Origin: Pseudomonadota bacterium
GTDB taxonomy: Bacteria > Pseudomonadota > Alphaproteobacteria > Micropepsales > Micropepsaceae
Direction of reading: 5' to 3'
Length of the DNA: 64,000 nucleotides
Assembly (NCBI GenBank): GCA_021851325.1
Contig: JAJZDZ010000001.1
Coordinates: 124,001 to 188,000 of the forward strand
In this document: one piece after another, positions 16,696 through 25,705 of the stretch
Position numbering within the stretch: position 1 is the first letter of the stretch
Layout: each line of letters starts with the position of its first letter
The notes under the pieces: generated by a model
Database searches by the model: none
What the model saw: the letters and a program-made list of their open reading frames with translations, nothing else
What the model was told of the DNA's origin: nothing
Position numbers and translations under genes: made by a program

Positions 16696-18528
16696 ATGGC
16701 GCAGCCCCCAACAGAAGCCGCCCATCACCGCCCTTCGGCGGGAGCGGCCAAGCCAGTGTCACCGCCCGCAGGCCAGTGGACCATCATCGTCCGGCTCGGG
16801 CGCGATTATGTGCGCCGGCACCTGAGCACGCTGTCCTTCGCCATTGCCGCCATGCTGGTGACCTCTGCCTCCACCCCACTGTTGAGCTATCTGGTTCAGC
16901 CCGCGCTAGATCTGATTTTCACCCAGAAGCGCGCTGACATGCTGGTGTTGATCCCCCTCGCCATCGTCGCGGTCGTAATCGTGCGTTCCATCAGCGGGTT
17001 CATTGAACTGGCTCTGGTCAACGGCCTGGCGGAACGCATCGTGGCGGACACCCAGCGCGACATGTTCCGCGCCCAGATCCGCCTTGATCTAACCTCCTTG
17101 AACGCCGTGCATTCCGGTGAGGTTGTGTCCAAGTTTCTTTACGATGCCTCGCTGCTGCGCAATTCCCTTGCCCGTGGTGTCGCCGGTCTGGGCAAGGAGC
17201 TGCTGACCCTGATCGGGCTGATGGTCGTCATGCTGGTGATGGACTGGCAGCTGACACTGATCTCACTTGTGGTTTTGCCTGCTGTCGCCTGGGTAACCCA
17301 GGCCCTTGGCCGCTCTATCCGCAAATCGGTTGATCGCGGCATGCAGGAGACCAGCAATTTTTCGACCACGCTCAGCGAGACCCTCGCCGGACGGCGGATC
17401 ATCAAGGCCTACGGTCTTGAGAACTATGCCGCAGCCATGGCCGATGCGCAGATCTCGCAGCGGCTGCGCTTCCTGCTGCGCACTGTACGCGCGCGGGCCG
17501 CGGCGGTACCGGCCACCGATCTGTTCGGCGGTCTGGTGATCGCCTTCACCATTTTCTACGCCGGCTGGGAAGGCCTGCATGGTCAGCTGACCCTCGGCCG
17601 TTTCGCCGCCTTCCTGGCTGCGATGCTGCTCGCGCAGCAGCCCGTACGCAATCTCACCCAGCTATGGACGATCGCGGCTGAAGGTTTGACTGCGGCCACC
17701 CGCATCTTCGATGTGATCGACGCCCGTCCCGACATCATTGACCGCCCAGCAGCATTAACCCTGGCCATCGGCCATGGCGGGGGCGCGATCAGCTTCGATC
17801 ATGTACGCTTTTCCTACCATGGCGACGCCGCCATCCCGGCGATCGAAGAGGTCAGTTTTGCCGTGGCCTCAGGTCAGAAAGTCGCCCTCGTCGGCCCTTC
17901 AGGTTCAGGCAAATCGACGCTGTTCAATCTACTGCTGCGCTTCTACGACGTGGATGATGGTGCCATCCGTATCGACGGACACGACATACGCGATCTGACG
18001 CTTGCATCCTTGCGTTCCCATATTGCGCTCGTCACCCAGGACCCCATCCTGTTCGACGCAACCATTGCGGAAAATATCGCCCTCGGCAGACAGGATGCCA
18101 GCCCCGAAGAGATCACGGCGGCGGCCAGAGCTGCAGCGGCGCATGATTTCATCATGGCCATGCCTGAGGGCTATCACACGCGTGTCGGCGAAGGCGGCCT
18201 CAAACTGTCCGGAGGACAACGTCAGCGTATTGCCATCGCCCGCGCCATGGTACGCGATGCACCGATCCTGTTGCTGGACGAAGCCACGAGCGCGCTCGAC
18301 AGCGAAAGCGAACGGCAGGTGCAGGACGCGCTCGGTGCGCTGATGCGCGGGCGAACCACCCTCGTGATTGCCCATCGCCTGTCAACGGTACTGGATGCCG
18401 ACTGCATTTTCGTACTGGATCGCGGACGCATTGCCGAATTCGGCAACCATGGCGAGCTTCTGGCGCGCAAAGGTCTTTACGCACGCCTTTATCACCATGG
18501 CCTGGAGGAGGAGCGGGTTTCCGGCTGA
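16696..18528 (+). CDS. msbA: ABC exporter, MsbA type (lipid A flippase-like)
   Basis: A 610-residue half-transporter: six membrane helices in about residues 35-335, then a nucleotide-binding domain with Walker [10 protein letters not shown] from G400, signature LSGGQ from L504, Walker B ILLLDEATSALD and the H-loop AHRLST. As a homodimer such proteins flip lipid A or other substrates across the inner membrane. The position directly before waaA, lpxK and lpxL supports a lipid A/LPS-core flippase. The ATG at 16696 is 74 bp after DUF4170. Broad-specificity drug export cannot be fully excluded. Confidence 0.9.
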   Translation: MAQPPTEAAHHRPSAGAAKPVSPPAGQWTIIVRLGRDYVRRHLSTLSFAIAAMLVTSASTPLLSYLVQPALDLIFTQKRADMLVLIPLAIVAVVIVRSISGFIELALVNGLAERIVADTQRDMFRAQIRLDLTSLNAVHSGEVVSKFLYDASLLRNSLARGVAGLGKELLTLIGLMVVMLVMDWQLTLISLVVLPAVAWVTQALGRSIRKSVDRGMQETSNFSTTLSETLAGRRIIKAYGLENYAAAMADAQISQRLRFLLRTVRARAAAVPATDLFGGLVIAFTIFYAGWEGLHGQLTLGRFAAFLAAMLLAQQPVRNLTQLWTIAAEGLTAATRIFDVIDARPDIIDRPAALTLAIGHGGGAISFDHVRFSYHGDAAIPAIEEVSFAVASGQKVALVGPSGSGKSTLFNLLLRFYDVDDGAIRIDGHDIRDLTLASLRSHIALVTQDPILFDATIAENIALGRQDASPEEITAAARAAAAHDFIMAMPEGYHTRVGEGGLKLSGGQRQRIAIARAMVRDAPILLLDEATSALDSESERQVQDALGALMRGRTTLVIAHRLSTVLDADCIFVLDRGRIAEFGNHGELLARKGLYARLYHHGLEEERVSG

Positions 18529-18533
18529 CCCCG

Positions 18534-19823
18534 ATGCGCAATCTGACTGTCGGTCTCATGGCCTACCGCCTGCTGTCACGTGTGGCCACTCCGCTTGCTC
18601 CGGTGCTGCTGCGCCAGCGCATGTTGCGCGGCAAGGAAGACCCCGGTCGTATGGCCGAGCGGCTCGGTTACACCACGCTGCCCCGGCCGGATGGCACCCT
18701 GATCTGGATTCACGGAGCCAGTGTGGGGGAGGCGCTTGCCGCGCTGCCTCTGATCGAAGCCCTCACAAGCAAGCCGGATCGGCGCATCCTTCTTACCAGC
18801 GGTACAGTCAGCAGCGCCCAGGTGTTGCGCCAGCGCCTGCCGCAAGGGGTGCTGCACCAGTTCGCGGTGATCGACACGCCCGCCGCAGTGACAAGGTTTC
18901 TGGACCATTGGCGCCCGCAAATCGCGCTCTTCGTGGATTCAGAAATCTGGCCCAACGTGTTGATTGAAGCCAAACGCCGCAATGTTCTGCTGGCGCTGGT
19001 CAATGGCCGGATGTCAGAACGCTCATTCACCAGCTGGCTCCGTGCCCGGCGCAGTGCGCGGGCTTTGATGTCGGCCTACGATCTGTGCCTGGTTCAGGAC
19101 GCGCGCACTGAAGAACGCCTGCGTCTTCTGGGCGCCACACGGGTGGAGGTAACCGGCGGGCTGAAGGCAGATGCCCCTGTGCTGCCTGCTGATCCCATCG
19201 CACTCGACCGCCTGCGGCAGGCCATCGGGGGCCGACCGGTTTTTCTTGCCGCCCAGACCCATCCCGGTGAAGAGGCGATCATCCTTGCGGTTCACGACCG
19301 CCTCAGCCAGATCTTTCCGCAGCTTCTGACCATCATCGTTCCGCGTCACCCTGAACGTGGCGCCGAACTTCTCGCGCTCACTGGCTTGCGGCCGACCGTG
19401 CAGCGCTCCACAGGTGAATTGCCCCACCACGATACGGCGATCTATCTGGCCGATACCCTGGGCGAACTGGGCCTGTTTTACCGCATCGCCCGCCTCGCAT
19501 TTGTTGGCGGCAGCCTCGTGCCACACGGCGGGCAAAATCCGCTGGAGCCGGCACGGTTGGGCTGCCCGGTCCTCGCCGGCCCCTTTACGGAGAATTTCTC
19601 CGATGCCTACGGAGCCGTCTTCGCCCGGCAGGAGTTGGGACGGGTCGATGATGCAGATGCACTCTGCGCACTTGCCACACCGTTTCTAGGCGATGCGCGC
19701 TATGCGCAACAGGTCGGCGCGAGAGCTGAAGCGGGGGCAGGCAGCCTGGCCGGTGCCGTCGCGCTGACAACGCAGGCCGTCGAGAACGCGTTGCACGAGG
19801 CAGGTCTGAATGCGCGCCCCTGA
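18534..19823 (+). CDS. waaA: 3-deoxy-D-manno-octulosonic acid transferase WaaA (KdtA)
   Basis: Transfers Kdo from CMP-Kdo to lipid IVA. The 429-residue GT-B enzyme has the N-terminal membrane anchor (about 5-22), the acceptor region KEDPGRMAERLG with the proposed catalytic Glu, IWIHGASVGE, and the donor-site segments FVGGSLVPHGGQNPLEPA. ATG at 18534, five bases after the exporter stop; the end overlaps lpxK by 14 bp. This tight packing with lpxK and an acyltransferase defines a lipid A module. Confidence 0.96.
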   Translation: MRNLTVGLMAYRLLSRVATPLAPVLLRQRMLRGKEDPGRMAERLGYTTLPRPDGTLIWIHGASVGEALAALPLIEALTSKPDRRILLTSGTVSSAQVLRQRLPQGVLHQFAVIDTPAAVTRFLDHWRPQIALFVDSEIWPNVLIEAKRRNVLLALVNGRMSERSFTSWLRARRSARALMSAYDLCLVQDARTEERLRLLGATRVEVTGGLKADAPVLPADPIALDRLRQAIGGRPVFLAAQTHPGEEAIILAVHDRLSQIFPQLLTIIVPRHPERGAELLALTGLRPTVQRSTGELPHHDTAIYLADTLGELGLFYRIARLAFVGGSLVPHGGQNPLEPARLGCPVLAGPFTENFSDAYGAVFARQELGRVDDADALCALATPFLGDARYAQQVGARAEAGAGSLAGAVALTTQAVENALHEAGLNARP

Positions 19824-20781
19824 ATTCTGGACCCGCACGGATGGTTACGCCGGCCTCGTCGGCTCCCTGCTCACGCCTCTGGGTTGGGCTTATGGCGCAA
19901 GCGTCGCCTACAAGGCAGCTCGCGCCCGCCCCTATCGCGCCCGCGCGCTTGTCATCTGCGTCGGCAATCTGAGTGTCGGTGGCACTGGTAAAACACCGCT
20001 CGCAATCGTCATCGCCCGAATGCTCCAGGAAGGCGGCCATCACCCGGTATTTCTGAGCCGGGGTTATGGCGGCAGCAAGCGTGGGCCGCTGCTTGTTGAT
20101 GCCAGAGCCATGACCGCCGCCGAGGTCGGTGACGAACCCCTGCTGCTTGCGCGTCATGGCTCCGTTATTGTCGCCCGCAGCCGTCGCGCCGGCGCCAGGC
20201 TTGCGGAACAGATGAATTTCGACGCAATCGTCATGGATGACGGTCACCAGAACTTTGCCCTCGCCAAGGATCTGTCACTGGTCGTGATCGACGGTGAAGA
20301 GGGCTTCGGCAATGGCAGGCTGCTGCCAGCAGGCCCCCTGCGAGAGCCTGTGGCGCAGGGACTTGGACGCGCCGATGCGGTGGTGGTGGTCGGCGGATCG
20401 GTGCCCGATCTCGGCGGCTTTGGTGGCGTGGTGCTTCAGAGCAGGCTCGTGGCAGACTGTGAACCCTGGCGCGGCAAGCGCGTCGTCGCCTTTGCCGGCA
20501 TCGGCCGGCCTGAAAAATTCTTTGCCGCCGCGCGTGCCTGTGGCGTTGACCTCGCCGCCTGCGTTGCCTTCCCCGATCATCACCCTTACACCACCACCGA
20601 ACTCTCCGATCTGGCCCGCCGGTCCAAAGAACACGGTGCCGTATTGCTCACGACCGAAAAGGACTTTGCGCGCCTTATGCCGGAACAGCGAAGGGAGGTT
20701 GGCATATTTGCCGTCGAGATGCGGCTTGCCGATTCACAGCCGCTGCGGCGCTTGCTTACCCGATCTCGGCCGCGATCATGA
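19810..20781 (+). CDS. lpxK: Tetraacyldisaccharide 4'-kinase LpxK
   Basis: Phosphorylates the 4' position of the lipid A disaccharide at the inner membrane. The 323-residue protein has the P-loop GGTGKTP near residue 57 within VGNLSVGGTGKTPLAI, LSRGYGG, and DDGHQNFALAKDLSLVVID, all family hallmarks. It overlaps waaA by 14 bp and shares an ATGA with the next gene, so translation is probably coupled across all three. Confidence 0.96.
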   Translation: MRAPEFWTRTDGYAGLVGSLLTPLGWAYGASVAYKAARARPYRARALVICVGNLSVGGTGKTPLAIVIARMLQEGGHHPVFLSRGYGGSKRGPLLVDARAMTAAEVGDEPLLLARHGSVIVARSRRAGARLAEQMNFDAIVMDDGHQNFALAKDLSLVVIDGEEGFGNGRLLPAGPLREPVAQGLGRADAVVVVGGSVPDLGGFGGVVLQSRLVADCEPWRGKRVVAFAGIGRPEKFFAAARACGVDLAACVAFPDHHPYTTTELSDLARRSKEHGAVLLTTEKDFARLMPEQRREVGIFAVEMRLADSQPLRRLLTRSRPRS

Positions 20782-21782
20782 CGATGCCAGCAAATCCGAC
20801 ACAGCTGTCGCTTTACTGGCGTCTGCGCTATCGGGCCGAGGCAGCCATCTTTTTTGCCTTCATGACGGCGTTCAAATTCCTGCCGGTCGATACGGCCTCT
20901 GCCCTTGGTGGTTTTATCGGCCGCCATCTGCTGGCGCATACGCCCATTGATCTGCGGGCACAGCGCAACCTTGAAGCTGCCTTTGCCGACCGATCAGCAG
21001 CGGAGCTGGCCACAATCCGCAGCGAGATGTGGGACAATCTTGGTCGCACGATTGCCGAATACCCGCACCTCGATGCCTTTCGCATGCGTGGCGAAGATCC
21101 CCGGATCATCGTCGAGGGTCTGGAGCATGTGCGCGTCGCACAGCAGACCGGAAAAGGGATCATCTTTGTGTCCGGGCATCTTGCCAATTGGGAGATCCTG
21201 CCAATTACCGCCTTCGACTACGGACTTGACGGTGGCAGCGTCTATCGTCCGGTCAACAATCCGTTCGTCGATGCCTGGACGGTCGCACAGCGAACCCAGA
21301 ACGGGCCCAAATATATGATTTCGAAAGGCCCCCAGGGAACACGGCGTATTTTTTCTTTACTGCGGCAGGGAAAAGCAATCTTCATGCTGGTCGACCAGAA
21401 GACCAATGAGGGAATTCCGGCGCAGTTTTTCGGGCGCATGGCGATGACGACACCCGCGCCCGCAGTTCTGGCGCTCAAGCTCGGGGCCATCCTCCTGCCC
21501 ACGACCAATGAACGGCTCAGCGGAGCCCACTTCAAGGTGACCGTTCATCCGCCCATCCTAGCGGTTGCCAGCGACGATCACGAGCGCGATGTCCTCAACC
21601 TCACACAACAGATCAACGATGTTATCGAGGCAGTAATACGTCGGCGTCCCTCGCAATGGCTGTGGATCCATCGACGCTGGCCCAAGACCGGCGACCGTCC
21701 AAGATCCCGGCGTGGCAAGAGGGTTCAGACCCTTGGCGGCAACGGTGTCGGTGTCGACAGCGACGGATCGAGCTTGACCTGA
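20778..21782 (+). CDS. lpxL: Lysophospholipid/lipid A acyltransferase (LpxL/HtrB type)
   Basis: A 334-residue membrane-associated acyltransferase. The catalytic HxxxxE box is H134 to E139 in SGHLANWE, with an N-terminal hydrophobic helix near 20-40. It probably adds a secondary acyl chain to Kdo2-lipid A. The start ATG overlaps the lpxK stop (ATGA). The C-terminal roughly 20 residues, after WLWIHRRWP, look like a weakly conserved tail; they overlap the convergent M23-like gene by 58 bp. Whether it takes lauroyl, myristoyl or another donor cannot be read. Confidence 0.93.
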   Translation: MTMPANPTQLSLYWRLRYRAEAAIFFAFMTAFKFLPVDTASALGGFIGRHLLAHTPIDLRAQRNLEAAFADRSAAELATIRSEMWDNLGRTIAEYPHLDAFRMRGEDPRIIVEGLEHVRVAQQTGKGIIFVSGHLANWEILPITAFDYGLDGGSVYRPVNNPFVDAWTVAQRTQNGPKYMISKGPQGTRRIFSLLRQGKAIFMLVDQKTNEGIPAQFFGRMAMTTPAPAVLALKLGAILLPTTNERLSGAHFKVTVHPPILAVASDDHERDVLNLTQQINDVIEAVIRRRPSQWLWIHRRWPKTGDRPRSRRGKRVQTLGGNGVGVDSDGSSLT

Positions 21783-22555
21783 AACCAGTTCAGTCCCCAA
21801 TGCAGATTGGGCCCGGTCGCCCGTCCGGTCGCACCGATCGTTCCGATCTTTTGCCCGCGGCGGACGTGTTCACCGAGCTTCACCTCGAGCTTGCTCTGAT
21901 GCACATAACAGGTTGATACCCCCTGGCCGTGATCAAGCAGCGTGAGATTGCCATCAAGGACGTAGTCCGGGCCGACAAGGGACACCACCCCATCCGCTGG
22001 CGCATGAATGGGCGTGCCCGCTGGGGCAGCGATGTCGATTCCCAGGTGCGGGGCCCGCGGCTTGCCATCCAGGATGCGCTGACTGCCATACACAGAGGTC
22101 ACGATACCTGCGACCGGCCAATCGAGTCCGCCTGCATACCAGACCGCATTTGTCGCCCGGGTGCGGGCCTTAGTGATCGCTAGCGCTTCCTCGTGAATCC
22201 GGGCGAGGACCTCTGGCGGCGGCGAAACTTCGCTTTCGGGCAATCCGTTAATCCGCTGCACCTGATAGATGCGGGGCATCACATCCACGTGCCTGTGCGC
22301 CTTGCGTCCGCCCATCCGGGCTTCGATGCGGGCCGATGCGGTACGGTCATAGGCAATACCAAAGGTAAAGAGGCCATCGCGCCCAACCTCGACCGGGGAG
22401 CCGTCAACGGTGATGTGGGCGCCCGGCCGTGTCTTGCCCAGTACGAGTTTACCTTGTTCTACCGCCGCCGGTACGGCCAAGAACAGATCATGGGCCCATG
22501 CCGGCAGCGCCCAACCAAGCGCGCCCAGCGCCAGAAGCTCGCGGCGGGCTATCAT
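21725..22555 (-). CDS. M23 (LytM) peptidase-like exported protein, altered HxH motif
   Basis: A 276-residue exported protein: signal peptide about 1-21 (RRE then LLALGALGWALPAWA), an N-terminal beta domain, and a C-terminal LytM domain (about 150-265). The first zinc motif is intact (HLGIDIAAPAGTP) and HGQGVSTCYVHQ matches the middle. The final motif, normally GPHLHW, reads GPNLHW: the first His of HxH is Asn. Family knowledge assigns that His a catalytic role, so the protein may be a non-hydrolytic LytM factor that activates amidases. It overlaps DUF2093 by an ATGA, so they form a minus-strand pair. Confidence 0.88.
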   Translation of the reverse strand: MIARRELLALGALGWALPAWAHDLFLAVPAAVEQGKLVLGKTRPGAHITVDGSPVEVGRDGLFTFGIAYDRTASARIEARMGGRKAHRHVDVMPRIYQVQRINGLPESEVSPPPEVLARIHEEALAITKARTRATNAVWYAGGLDWPVAGIVTSVYGSQRILDGKPRAPHLGIDIAAPAGTPIHAPADGVVSLVGPDYVLDGNLTLLDHGQGVSTCYVHQSKLEVKLGEHVRRGQKIGTIGATGRATGPNLHWGLNWFQVKLDPSLSTPTPLPPRV

Positions 22556-22779
22556 TTTGGCGTTAGCCCCGCAGCTGAAAACCGCTTCAGGGCCTCAGCC
22601 GGCGAGGCATAGGCCTCCTGCAGATCAACGCTCCAATAGCGCAGGGCATCGAGAGGAATGGGCGTGCCCGACACCGCACAGATGACGTAGGAACCCGGGC
22701 GAACGACATGATATTCGCCGTCGAGATACTCCAGTACGGCCTCGCCTTCCGGCCGAAAATCGCGATCCATTCGGTTCAT
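22552..22779 (-). CDS. DUF2093 family protein
   Basis: A 75-residue protein with the DUF2093 core: EYLDGEYHVVRPGSYVICAV and IPLDALRYWSVDLQEAYAS. The function is unknown; the family is small and typical of alphaproteobacteria, often adjacent to xseA. Start ATG at 22779; its stop overlaps the ATG of the M23-like gene. It follows xseA on the same strand with 120 bp between. Confidence 0.9.
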   Translation of the reverse strand: MNRMDRDFRPEGEAVLEYLDGEYHVVRPGSYVICAVSGTPIPLDALRYWSVDLQEAYASPAEALKRFSAAGLTPK

Positions 22780-22899
22780 GATCTATCCTGTCCCACGTGG
22801 AAAATAAGCCACAAGTCGGGTGAATTGAAGGCCTCTAACTTCGTTTTACAAATTGTAATGACCAAGGGAACAACAGCGCGGAAGCGGTGATGCTAGCAT

Positions 22900-24285
22900 T
22901 CATTTCCCGCGCCCCTGGAGCACCTTTTGCGGCCCGTCACTGACCACGACCTGGCGCGCGCCATCGGCAAAGATGAGGGCAAGGTGTTCGCCTGGCTTCA
23001 GGCCTGCGGCAGAGCGGTGAAGATGGCCATCCGCTCCCCGCACAAGCGCAAAACCTCGGGCCAGAGCCGCCCGGTAGCTGGCACTGTCAAGAATGCGCCC
23101 GAGCCCTTCAATCGCCCGCGCGTGCTCTGCCAGTCTGGTCCGGATGATCAGGTCCAGACGCTGTGCAAGTGCCGCGCTGCGTTCTCCACCCGTCTCAAGT
23201 TTGTGCTTGACGCATTGCGGGCGCAACAGGGTGGCGATCTGGGCGAACTCCTGCCAGTGGAGTGCCAGATTGCGCTGGAGCGCATTCGCCAGGCCCGTGC
23301 TTGCCACGTCAAACCGCTGCTGCTGGGCACCAAACAGCTGTGACACCCGCGGCAATGCACGCGCGAGCCCATGCAGCCGCGTGCGTCGTTCGGCCATCGC
23401 CCGGGTAAAGCTGCGCTGACTGCGCCGATCCAGATCGAGAACCTGGCCGATGAGGTCCGCGCGGACGGGAACGGCGATTTCCGCTGCCGCCGTTGGCGTC
23501 GGCGCACGCCGGTCCGCGGCATAGTCGATCAGGGTCGTGTCCGTCTCATGCCCCACTGCGGAAATCAGTGGTATACGACTGGCCGCAGCTGCGCGCACCA
23601 CCGCCTCGTCGTTAAAGGCCATCAAATCTTCAACTGAGCCGCCGCCGCGGGCCACGATGACAACGTCGGGCCGTGGTACCGGTCCGTCAGGCAGCAGCGC
23701 ATTGAAGCCGGCGATGGCCGCGGCGATCTCGCCCGCAGCCTTGTCGCCCTGGACCGCTACCGGCCACAGCAAGACCCGACGCGGAAAGCGCTCAGCCAGG
23801 CGGTGCAGGATGTCGCGGATCACCGCTCCGGAGGGTGAGGTCACCACGCCAATGACATCCGGCAGAAAGGGAAGCGGCCTTTTGCGGGCGCTGTCAAACA
23901 GCCCCTCGGCCGCCAGTTTCTGCTTGCGCTGCTCAATCAGCGCCATCAGGGCGCCGGTCCCCGCCAGTTCAAGCTCTTCGACGATGATCTGATAGCGCGA
24001 CGAGCCTGCATAGGTGGTGATGCGGCCGCTGCAAATCACCTCCATGCCGGCTTCGGGCTTAAGCCGCAGCGCCCGCACCGTGGGCCGCCAGATGACGGCG
24101 TTCAGGACCGCCTTCTCATCCTTGAGATCGAAATAGGCGTGGCCGGAGGCGGCAATCTTGAGGCCGCTGATCTCGCCTCTGACGCGGACGAAGGTAAATG
24201 CATCTTCCACCGTGCGCTTGAGCGCGGCGGACAGCTCACTCACCGTGAATTCCGCAAGGTTCAGGCGTTGGGAGGCTTCGCTCAT
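22900..24285 (-). CDS. xseA: Exodeoxyribonuclease VII large subunit
   Basis: Catalytic subunit of exonuclease VII, which degrades single-stranded DNA. The 461-residue protein has an N-terminal OB-fold (FTVSELSAALK, then FVRVRGEISGLK) and the nuclease core with VVTSPSGAVIRDILHR, VIVARGGGSVEDLMAFNDE and SAVGHETDTTLID, which carry the active-site residues. A helical, basic region follows (about 280-400). ATG at 24285. The small subunit xseB is not in the window. It is divergent from purD across 55 bp. Confidence 0.97.
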   Translation of the reverse strand: MSEASQRLNLAEFTVSELSAALKRTVEDAFTFVRVRGEISGLKIAASGHAYFDLKDEKAVLNAVIWRPTVRALRLKPEAGMEVICSGRITTYAGSSRYQIIVEELELAGTGALMALIEQRKQKLAAEGLFDSARKRPLPFLPDVIGVVTSPSGAVIRDILHRLAERFPRRVLLWPVAVQGDKAAGEIAAAIAGFNALLPDGPVPRPDVVIVARGGGSVEDLMAFNDEAVVRAAAASRIPLISAVGHETDTTLIDYAADRRAPTPTAAAEIAVPVRADLIGQVLDLDRRSQRSFTRAMAERRTRLHGLARALPRVSQLFGAQQQRFDVASTGLANALQRNLALHWQEFAQIATLLRPQCVKHKLETGGERSAALAQRLDLIIRTRLAEHARAIEGLGRILDSASYRAALARGFALVRGADGHLHRSAAGLKPGEHLALIFADGARQVVVSDGPQKVLQGRGK

Positions 24286-24340
24286 GGGCCATTCATGCTA
24301 CATCGCGCCTAGGATTGCACCTTCTAAGAGGAAGAGTTCC

Positions 24341-25624
24341 GTGGACGTCTTGCTGGTCGGATCTGGCGCGCGGGAACATGCGCTGGCCTGGAAACTGCGA
24401 CAAAGCCCGCTTCTGGGGCGTCTTTTCTGCGCGCCCGGCAATGCCGGCATCGCCGCGGTTGCCGAATGTGTCGCGGTCGCCGCCGACGATCTGGACGGCC
24501 TTGTCGCTTTGGCCAGGGAAAAGGCCGTGGACTTTGTCCTCATCGGCCCGGAAGCCCCCCTCGTCGCAGGTCTGGCGGATCGCATGGCGGCGGCGGGGAT
24601 ACTTGCCTTGGGCCCCGGTCTGGCCGCAGCGCGCCTCGAGGGCTCCAAGGGCTTTGTCAAAGACCTCTGCCGTGCGCACCAGATCCCCACTGCCGACTAT
24701 CAGCGGTTCAAGGCTCCGGCGCCAGCCAAGGCCTACGCGGCGACGCTTGGCTACCCGGTGGTGATCAAGGCCGACGGCCTTGCGGCCGGCAAAGGCGTGG
24801 TAATCGCGTCCAATGCCAGCGAAGCCAGTCAGGCGATTGATGCGATGTTCGAGGGCGCCTTTGGCGCTGCCGGCCAGCAGATCGTGGTGGAGGAGTTCCT
24901 CGAAGGCGAAGAACTGAGTTTCTTTGTCCTCAGCGATGGAGAGCGGGCCCTGGCCCTGGGCGCAGCCCAGGATCACAAACGCGTCGGTGATGGCGATCTT
25001 GGTCCCAATACGGGCGGCATGGGGGCCTACTCACCAACCTCACTCATGACGGCAGGACTGGAGAATGAGGTCATGGGCCGTATCGTCAAACCGACGATCG
25101 CCGCCCTGGCCGAAGCGGGTACACCCTATCGTGGCGTCCTCTTCGCCGGGCTGATGTTGACGCAAGGGGGGCCCAAGCTCATCGAGTTCAACTGCCGCTT
25201 CGGCGATCCGGAATGCCAGGTGCTGATGCTGCGCCTGAAGAGCGACCTCCTGCCGGCGCTGGTGGCCGCCGCCAAGGGCGAGCTGAAGAATGTCGCTCTG
25301 GACTGGAGTAACGAGGTAGCGCTCACGGTCGTCCTGGCCGCCAAGGGCTATCCGGGCTCCTACCTCAAGGGCACCCCGATCCACGGGCTCGACAGGCGCG
25401 GCGGTCTCACCGACGCCTTCGTATTTCATGCCGCTACGTCAATGAATGGCGATCAGCTGGTAGCAAGCGGCGGACGGGTCCTCTCCGTCAGCGCCCGTGC
25501 GACCAGTGTGCGTGAAGCTCAGGCCCGCGCCTATGCCGCGATCGACCGGATCGACTGGCCCGAAGGATTTTGCCGACGCGACATTGGCTGGCGCGCGATC
25601 GCCCGCGAGCAGGGAAATGGCTGA
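24341..25624 (+). CDS. purD: Phosphoribosylamine--glycine ligase PurD
   Basis: ATP-grasp enzyme that makes glycinamide ribonucleotide, the second step of purine synthesis. The 427-residue protein opens with VLLVGSGAREHALAWKL and has GPEAPLVAGLADRM, VIKADGLAAGKGV, EFLEGEELSFF and LIEFNCRFGDPECQ. The start is a GTG at 24341 with AAGAGGAAG just before it; the longer upstream frame would run antisense through xseA and is rejected. Length equals that of well-studied homologues. Confidence 0.97.
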   Translation: MDVLLVGSGAREHALAWKLRQSPLLGRLFCAPGNAGIAAVAECVAVAADDLDGLVALAREKAVDFVLIGPEAPLVAGLADRMAAAGILALGPGLAAARLEGSKGFVKDLCRAHQIPTADYQRFKAPAPAKAYAATLGYPVVIKADGLAAGKGVVIASNASEASQAIDAMFEGAFGAAGQQIVVEEFLEGEELSFFVLSDGERALALGAAQDHKRVGDGDLGPNTGGMGAYSPTSLMTAGLENEVMGRIVKPTIAALAEAGTPYRGVLFAGLMLTQGGPKLIEFNCRFGDPECQVLMLRLKSDLLPALVAAAKGELKNVALDWSNEVALTVVLAAKGYPGSYLKGTPIHGLDRRGGLTDAFVFHAATSMNGDQLVASGGRVLSVSARATSVREAQARAYAAIDRIDWPEGFCRRDIGWRAIAREQGNG

Positions 25625-25705
25625 TGGGGCATCACGACCTTGTGTCGGCCGCCCTGAACGGCTCAAAATCATGCTGATTGCAATTTCATTCGAGGAGAAG
25701 AGCGC

